This document shows, in pieces, positions 55,578-64,000 of a stretch of DNA of 64,000 bases. Under the pieces are notes generated by a model. It did not search any database, was not told where the DNA came from, and was given only the letters and a program-made list of their open reading frames with translations. The position numbers and the translations under genes are program-made. This stretch comes from Halomonas organivorans (GTDB taxonomy: Bacteria > Pseudomonadota > Gammaproteobacteria > Pseudomonadales > Halomonadaceae), in assembly GCF_014192055.1 (NCBI RefSeq), contig NZ_JACHXM010000003.1, forward strand, positions 186,001 through 250,000. The letters are read 5' to 3'. Numbering within the stretch: position 1 is the stretch's first letter; every line of letters begins with the position of its first letter.

Positions 55578-56201
55578 TCAAGGAGATTCGCGAATCACAT
55601 CGGTTCCATCGGGCAACGCCACGCGGAAGCGCGAATCCTCGACCGGCGCGTTCTGCTCGACCCCATCGAACTCGATGGCGGTGCGCTGGCCGGTGCTGTC
55701 GGTCATCTGCAAGAAGCCCAGCCGCTCACTGTAGAAGGTCAGCTTGAGCTCCTCGAACAGGGTGTCGGCACTCTTCGGGTGCAGGGTGAAGGTCTCGGCG
55801 GTGCCCTGCTGGCTGCTCGACACTTCGTAGCTGTCGGTCAGCTCAGCGGTGCTGCCGGACAGCAGCAGGGCCGGCGTGTGCGTCACGCGATCGTCCAGGG
55901 GCTGGACGGTGGCCTGCTGGAGATCCGGGTCGTAGAGGGTCACCTCGTCGCCGTCGGAGACCACGATCTGTTCATAGGGCGCGTCCACTTCCCAGCGGAA
56001 GCGGCCGGGCCGCGACAGCCACATCCGCCCGCTGGCTTCTTGCAAGCGCTGACCCGAGCCATCGAGGATCTGCTGGTCGAAATCGGCGACATAGGTTTTC
56101 ACCGGCGCCAGCATGCGCGTCAAGCGTTCGGCGCCTTCGTTGGCCAGCGCCGACAGGGGCGTCAGCGCCAGCAGGGCCAGCGCGGCGAGGGATTTCTTCA
56201 T
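55578..56201 (-). CDS. lolA: Outer-membrane lipoprotein carrier protein LolA
   Basis: 207-aa periplasmic chaperone ferrying lipoproteins from LolCDE to LolB. A signal peptide at residues 1-20 (MKKSLAALALLALTPLSALA) is followed by the LolA fold: YVADFDQQILDGSGQRLQEASGRMWLSRPGRFRWEVDAPYEQ (conserved RPGRFRW), then VTLYDPDLQQATVQPL. ACAGGAG lies 6 nt before the ATG used. It is 114 bp downstream of ftsK, the usual ftsK-lolA order, and would be co-transcribed. Confidence 0.96.
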   Translation of the reverse strand: MKKSLAALALLALTPLSALANEGAERLTRMLAPVKTYVADFDQQILDGSGQRLQEASGRMWLSRPGRFRWEVDAPYEQIVVSDGDEVTLYDPDLQQATVQPLDDRVTHTPALLLSGSTAELTDSYEVSSSQQGTAETFTLHPKSADTLFEELKLTFYSERLGFLQMTDSTGQRTAIEFDGVEQNAPVEDSRFRVALPDGTDVIRESP

Positions 56202-56315
56202 GATCATCTCCTGTTTCCCTGGGGTCGATGGGCGTCCTGCCACATTAGGACTGTGCTCGCCGCGGCGGGTTGCCGTCCCGCCACGGCTTGCATGGTGGTT
56301 GCACGATCGGCGGCA

Positions 56316-59684
<3,369 letters not shown>

Positions 59685-59815
59685 GGCGTCTTCCAGAATC
59701 CACGGCCGTCAATCATACCGAGCCAGGCCCGCCCGTCACAGGGGCAAACGCTGACTTGAGCCCCACCAGCGGGGCCGTCAAACTGGAACCTTCCCGTCGC
59801 GAGGACATCCGCCCC

Positions 59816-60592
59816 ATGCTGCCCTGGCTCCCCGAGCACCCCGTTCACTTCCCCCCGGTCGGCACCGCCCTCGATGACCCAGGGGGCCTGCTCGCCGCCG
59901 GCGGCAACCTCAGCCCAGCCTGGCTGCTCACCGCCTATCGCCACGGCATCTTCCCCTGGTACAGCGAAGGCCAGCCCATCCTGTGGTGGAGCCCCGATCC
60001 GCGCATGGTCCTGTTTCCCGACGAAATCCGGGTACGGCGAAGCCTGGCCAAGCGACTGCGCAACGGCGGGTTCGCGGTCACCGGCGACCGCGCCTTCGAC
60101 GCCGTCGTCGATGCCTGCGCCGCACCGCGTCACGACCAGCCGGGCACCTGGATCACCGACGAGATGGCGACTGCATACGGCCGGCTACACGAACTGGGAG
60201 CGGCTCACTCGGTGGAAGTCTGGCAGGCAGGCGAGCTGGTCGGCGGTCTCTATGGCATCGCCCTCGGGCCGGTGTTCTTCGGCGAATCGATGTTCTCGCG
60301 GGTCCCCGATGCCTCCAAGGTAGCGCTGGTAGCGCTCGCTCGCACCATGGCCGCCGAGGGCGGAAGGCTGATCGACTGCCAGATGCATACCGCCCACCTG
60401 TCGAGCCTCGGCGCTCGCGACATCGCCCGGGTCGAATTCATCGGCTATCTTGAACAGTGGCTGGACGAAATGCCGGACGCTCAGGGTGATGTGCCCGGCG
60501 CCATTCTGCCGCCGGCATGGTCGTTCGCACGCCTCGACACCGCGAGACAGATGCCCCCCGGAGCCAGAGGAGGCGGTCGCCTTGAGCAGTAA
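59816..60592 (+). CDS. aat: Leucyl/phenylalanyl-tRNA-protein transferase
   Basis: 258-aa enzyme that adds Leu/Phe to N-terminal Arg/Lys, marking proteins for ClpAPS. Motifs: [41 protein letters not shown] and [23 protein letters not shown]. The start at 59816 ([14 protein letters not shown]) is the family N-terminus; the frame extends 20 codons upstream without similarity. It is divergent from ftsK and overlaps the ate gene by 11 nt. C-terminal tail is Arg/Gly-rich. Confidence 0.95.
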   Translation: MLPWLPEHPVHFPPVGTALDDPGGLLAAGGNLSPAWLLTAYRHGIFPWYSEGQPILWWSPDPRMVLFPDEIRVRRSLAKRLRNGGFAVTGDRAFDAVVDACAAPRHDQPGTWITDEMATAYGRLHELGAAHSVEVWQAGELVGGLYGIALGPVFFGESMFSRVPDASKVALVALARTMAAEGGRLIDCQMHTAHLSSLGARDIARVEFIGYLEQWLDEMPDAQGDVPGAILPPAWSFARLDTARQMPPGARGGGRLEQ

Positions 60593-61319
60593 CACCCCCC
60601 GCCAGCCGATTCGCGATCTGCGGTTCTTCCTGACCGTGCCACATGCCTGCAGCTATCTCGAGGGACGCGAGGCCACCACCCTGTTTCTGGATCCCCAGGA
60701 ATCGCCCGGCGTCGGCGTCTACGACGCCTTGGCGCTGCTCGGCTTCCGCCGGAGCGGACGCCATCTCTATCGTCCCCACTGCGAGGGCTGCAGTGCCTGC
60801 ATCTCGGTGCGCATCCCGGTCGACGCCTTTACCCCCAATCGCACCCAGCGCAAGCTCTACCGCCGCAACGCCGACCTCGAGATGCAGGTGCGCCCGGCGC
60901 TGTTCGACCCCGAACACTACGCGCTCTATGCCCACTACATCCGTACCCGGCATGCCGACGGCGACATGTACCCGCCTAGCCACGAACAGTACCGCACCTT
61001 CCTGACCCTGGACCAGAACTACGCTCGGCTGCTGGAGCTGCGCCTCGACGGGCGACTGCTGGCCGTCTCGGCCTTCGATCAGCTCGAGCATGGCCTGTCG
61101 GCCATCTATACCTTCTTCGATCCGGACGATACGTTCACCCGACGCTCACTCGGCACCTACGCGGTACTGGCGCTGGTGGAGCGCGCCCGCTCTCTCGGGT
61201 TACCGCATGTCTATCTCGGCTACTGGATCCGAGAATGCCGCAAGATGGCCTACAAGCAGGCGTTCGAGCCCCTCGAACTGCTCGAGGGAAGGCACTGGCG
61301 ACGCCTGATCCCCTGCTGA
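60582..61319 (+). CDS. bpt: Aspartate/glutamate leucyltransferase (Bpt/Ate family)
   Basis: 245-aa arginyltransferase-family protein. N-terminal Cys cluster [34 protein letters not shown], and C-terminal [21 protein letters not shown]. Bacterial members (Bpt) transfer Leu to N-terminal Asp/Glu. The start is TTG at 60582, 8 nt after AGAGGAGG; ATG starts inside would cut the family N-terminus ([23 protein letters not shown]). Overlaps aat, so the two are translationally coupled. The product feeds the same ClpS/ClpAP pathway as aat and the clpA gene nearby. Confidence 0.93.
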   Translation: MSSNTPRQPIRDLRFFLTVPHACSYLEGREATTLFLDPQESPGVGVYDALALLGFRRSGRHLYRPHCEGCSACISVRIPVDAFTPNRTQRKLYRRNADLEMQVRPALFDPEHYALYAHYIRTRHADGDMYPPSHEQYRTFLTLDQNYARLLELRLDGRLLAVSAFDQLEHGLSAIYTFFDPDDTFTRRSLGTYAVLALVERARSLGLPHVYLGYWIRECRKMAYKQAFEPLELLEGRHWRRLIPC

Positions 61320-61378
61320 AAGGGCACCGCTTTTTGCCTTGACGCCCGGCATGCGGCACAATATCGCGCTATCCTGAT

Positions 61379-61410
61379 CGGCACGAGCGGCCTGGCCGCA
61401 TCTCGTGCCG
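61379..61410 (+). terminator. Hairpin between bpt and infA
   Basis: CGGCACGAG (61379-61387) pairs with CTCGTGCCG (61402-61410), with an inner CGGCC-TGGCCG. It is followed by CTGTTTGTT. Likely a terminator or processing site separating the aat-bpt operon from infA. Confidence 0.6.
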
Positions 61411-61442
61411 CTGTTTGTTATCACCAGCGAGGAACCGCCTAT

Positions 61443-61661
61443 ATGGCACGCGAAGACCATATCGAAATGGAAGGCGTCGTCGTCGACACGCTGCCCAACA
61501 CCATGTTCCGTGTCGAACTCGAGAACGGCCATGTGGTGACTGCCCATATCTCGGGCAAGATGCGCAAGAACTACATCCGCATCCTGACCGGCGACAAGGT
61601 CAAGGTCGAGCTGACGCCCTACGACCTGTCCAAGGGCCGCATCGTCTACCGTTCCCGCTGA
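61443..61661 (+). CDS. infA: Translation initiation factor IF-1
   Basis: 72-aa S1-fold protein, full length: [72 protein letters not shown]. Binds the 30S A site during initiation. AGCGAGGAACCGCCTAT precedes the ATG. The order aat-ate-infA followed by convergent clpA is conserved in gammaproteobacteria. Confidence 0.99.
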   Translation: MAREDHIEMEGVVVDTLPNTMFRVELENGHVVTAHISGKMRKNYIRILTGDKVKVELTPYDLSKGRIVYRSR

Positions 61662-61965
61662 GGGAACGCTGCTTTACTGCTGCGCTCGATACCTTGACCG
61701 CCGGCGGTGCTCGCCACAGGCACTGAGCATCACCTCGGCTCAGGCCACTGCGCCCCGGCGGCGCCCCACCCTGCTTAGTGCTTCGCTCGCGACATGCGTC
61801 CGTCGTTCTCACGCGGAGGCGTCGGGCCAGGCCCAATGCCCCCGCGCATGCCGCTGGACAACCCCGCCATCCTGTTTCCACGATCCCGGCTCGACGACCA
61901 CGAACGAACAACGCCCCGTCCGAAGACAGGGCGCTGTGGGGTGACGAGGCTGACGACGCGCCGCC
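61662..61965. other. Convergent intergenic region with clpA terminator
   Basis: About 300 bp between infA and clpA stops. Its right part holds the clpA terminator at 61910-61933. The rest is GC-rich without a gene-like frame, RNA gene or repeat that I can support. Confidence 0.45.
61910..61933 (-). terminator. Terminator downstream of clpA
   Basis: Minus strand: AGCGCCCTGTC-TTCG-GACGGGGCGTT with a stable UUCG tetraloop, then GTTCGTTCG. 32 bp after the clpA stop. Confidence 0.7.
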
Positions 61966-64000
61966 TCAGGGCGCGTCGGCCAGTTCCGACTCCGAGGCCA
62001 GGTGCAGCTCGTCCCCTTCGACGCTGACATGCACGATCCCGCCGTGCTCGGCGAGCTCGCCGAACAGGATCAGCTCGGCCAGCGGCTTCTTGAGCTTCTC
62101 CTGGATCAGCCTGGCCATGGGCCTTGCCCCCATGTCGGGGTCGTAGCCCTTCTCGGCCAGCCAGTCCCGGGCCGCCTCGTCGACATCGAGCTGGACGCGC
62201 TTCTCGTCGAGCTGCGCCTGGAGTTCGACCAGGAACTTGTCGACCACGCTGCGCACCACCTCGGTGGGCAGCGAGTGGAACTGGATGATGCCGTCGAGCC
62301 GGTTGCGGAACTCCGGCGTGAAGGTCTTGCGAATGGCCTCCATGGCATCGGTGGAGTGGTCCTGGGTCTGGAAGCCGATGGAACGCCGCGTGGCCAGCTC
62401 GACCCCGGCATTGGAGGTCATGATCAGGATCACGTGACGGAAGTCCGCCTCCCGGCCGTTGTTGTCGGTCAGCCGGCCGTGGTCCATCACCTGCAGCAGC
62501 AGGTTGAAGACCTCGGGGTGGGCCTTCTCGATCTCGTCGAGCAGCAGCACGCAGTGCGGCTGCTTGGTGATCGCCTCGGTCAGCAGGCCGCCCTGGTCGT
62601 AGCCGACATAGCCCGGAGGTGCACCGATCAGCCGTGACACGGTGTGTCGCTCCATGTACTCGGACATGTCGAAACGCACCAGGTCTATGCCCATGATGTG
62701 GGCCAGCTGGCGGGCCACCTCGGTCTTGCCGACCCCGGTGGGGCCAGCGAACAGGAAGCTGCCCACCGGCTTGTCCGGCGATTTGAGCCCGGCCCGTGAC
62801 AGCTTGATGGCCGCCGCCAGGCTGTCGATCGCCTCGTCCTGGCCGAACACCAGCATCTTGAGGTCGCGATCGATGTTGGCCAGCAGCTTGCGATCGGAAC
62901 TCGACACGCTCTTCGGCGGGATCCGTGCGATGGACGCCACCACCGCCTCGACCTGATCGACATCGATGGTGTCGACGCGCACCTCGGGCGGCAGCAGCCG
63001 CTGGTGGGCGCCGGCCTCGTCGATCACGTCGATGGCCTTGTCCGGCAGGTGGCGGTCATTGATGTAGCGATCCGCCAGCCGCGAGGCGCTCTCCAGCGCC
63101 GCATCGGTGTACTTCAGGTGGTGATGCTCCTCGAAGCGCGAGCGCAGCCCCTTGAGGATACGGATGGTGTCCTCCACCGAGGGCGCCATGACGTCGACTT
63201 TCTGGAAACGGCGGGCCAGCGCACGATCCTTCTCGAAGATGCCGCGGAACTCCTGGAAGGTCGTGGAGCCAATGCAGCGCAGCTCACCGGAGGACAGCAG
63301 CGGCTTGAGCAGGTTGGAGGCGTCCATCACGCCACCGGACGCCGCTCCGGCACCGATCACGGTGTGGATCTCGTCGATGAACAGGATGGAATTGGGCTGC
63401 TTGCGCAGCTCGGCCAGCAGGCTCTTGAGGCGCTTCTCGAAGTCGCCGCGGTACTTGGTGCCGGCCAGCAACGCGCCCATGTCGAGGGAATAGACCACGG
63501 CGTCGCCGATCACCTCGGGGACGTCCTCCTCGACGATGCGCTTGGCCAACCCTTCTGCGATAGCGGTCTTGCCGACCCCGGCTTCGCCGACCAGCAGCGG
63601 GTTGTTCTTGCGCCGCCGGGCCAGGATCTGCACCACCCGCTCGAGCTCGTGATCGCGCCCGATCAACGGGTCGATCTTGCCCATCCGCGCCTGTTCGTTG
63701 AGGTTGGTGGCGTAGCCGGTCAAGGGGTTGCCGCTCGGCTCGCCTCCCGCCTCTTCGGCTTCCTCGGCGTCGGGCGACGGCGAACTCTGGCTCTGGCCGT
63801 GGCCGGACACCTTGGAGATGCCATGGGCGATGTAGTTGACGGCATCCACCCGCGCCACGTTCTGCTGCTTGAGGAAGTATACGGCCTGGCTCTCCTGCTC
63901 GGAGAAAATGGCCACCAGCACGTTGGCACCGGTCACCTCACTCTTGCCGGAGGACTGCACGTGGAACACGGCCCGCTGCAGGACACGCTGGAAGCCCAGC
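61966..64000 (-). CDS. clpA: ATP-dependent Clp protease ATP-binding subunit ClpA (partial, N-terminus cut by window)
   Basis: The visible 678 codons of ClpA; the frame stays open to the window edge, so the first roughly 75-80 residues are missing. They include most of the ClpS-binding N domain. The second half of the N domain ([35 protein letters not shown]) is present. D1 has Walker [15 protein letters not shown] and [14 protein letters not shown]2 has [48 protein letters not shown] and the C-terminal [15 protein letters not shown]. Unfoldase partner of ClpP; with ClpS it degrades N-degron substrates made by Aat and Bpt. Confidence 0.97.
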   Translation of the reverse strand, partial: LGFQRVLQRAVFHVQSSGKSEVTGANVLVAIFSEQESQAVYFLKQQNVARVDAVNYIAHGISKVSGHGQSQSSPSPDAEEAEEAGGEPSGNPLTGYATNLNEQARMGKIDPLIGRDHELERVVQILARRRKNNPLLVGEAGVGKTAIAEGLAKRIVEEDVPEVIGDAVVYSLDMGALLAGTKYRGDFEKRLKSLLAELRKQPNSILFIDEIHTVIGAGAASGGVMDASNLLKPLLSSGELRCIGSTTFQEFRGIFEKDRALARRFQKVDVMAPSVEDTIRILKGLRSRFEEHHHLKYTDAALESASRLADRYINDRHLPDKAIDVIDEAGAHQRLLPPEVRVDTIDVDQVEAVVASIARIPPKSVSSSDRKLLANIDRDLKMLVFGQDEAIDSLAAAIKLSRAGLKSPDKPVGSFLFAGPTGVGKTEVARQLAHIMGIDLVRFDMSEYMERHTVSRLIGAPPGYVGYDQGGLLTEAITKQPHCVLLLDEIEKAHPEVFNLLLQVMDHGRLTDNNGREADFRHVILIMTSNAGVELATRRSIGFQTQDHSTDAMEAIRKTFTPEFRNRLDGIIQFHSLPTEVVRSVVDKFLVELQAQLDEKRVQLDVDEAARDWLAEKGYDPDMGARPMARLIQEKLKKPLAELILFGELAEHGGIVHVSVEGDELHLASESELADAP

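Overview
The window is about 64 kb of GC-rich gammaproteobacterial chromosome. Gene content and order (rlmKL next to rmf and pyrD; aat-ate-infA-clpA; a 180-kDa NAD-glutamate dehydrogenase; pldA; queF of the long type; tandem Glu/Gly tRNAs) fit Halomonas or a close relative in the Halomonadaceae. This is inferred from gene families only. No 16S rRNA gene is present.

Layout. 1-11.6 kb is host chromosome: pldA, a DUF883/YqjE/YqjK-like membrane trio, a ParA-type ATPase, a CHAD protein, a flavoprotein, a two-gene RND efflux pump, a VOC protein, a SpoIIAA-like protein and a small zinc-ribbon protein. 11.6-25.25 kb is an integrated mobile element of about 13.6 kb, inserted in the 3' end of tRNA-Ser(GGA). 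It has a 14-bp direct repeat at its ends (11645-11658 and 25240-25253), a tyrosine integrase, AlpA, an Ash-like leader ORF, a chain of overlapping small genes, a CHC2 zinc-finger protein, a RepA/AAA_25-type ATPase, a lipoprotein, a tape-measure protein, an HK97-gp10-like protein, a DUF5681 protein and a superinfection-immunity membrane protein. It has no recognisable portal, terminase large subunit, major capsid or lysis gene, so it is either a compact decayed prophage or a satellite-like element. A composite sequence (TACCCAACAAA, then GTGATACG 32-37 bp further on) occurs near both ends and again in the middle, upstream of the tape-measure operon.

25.4-31 kb is host again: thioesterase, nitroreductase, QueF, a YadGH-like ABC exporter and an MFS transporter. 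31.1-32.0 kb is a tRNA operon on the minus strand made of three Glu(TTC)-Gly(GCC) units. Each unit is followed by a 3'-tRNA-Gly-like fragment, an arrangement resembling the rtT repeats of the E. coli tyrT operon. 32.1-64 kb holds mostly housekeeping genes: msrB, a YlqF-type GTPase, alaA, htpX, pdxB, rlmKL, rmf, pyrD, mgtE, the large glutamate dehydrogenase, trmA, murI, a hemerythrin-like protein, rarA, a MocR regulator divergent from an MFS gene, lolA, ftsK, and the N-degron set aat-ate with infA and clpA (clpA is cut by the window's right edge).

The most interesting parts are the tRNA-Ser element, with its repeated composite motif and its unusual mix of satellite-type replication genes and isolated tail genes, and the repeated tRNA-3'-like fragments in the Glu/Gly tRNA operon.
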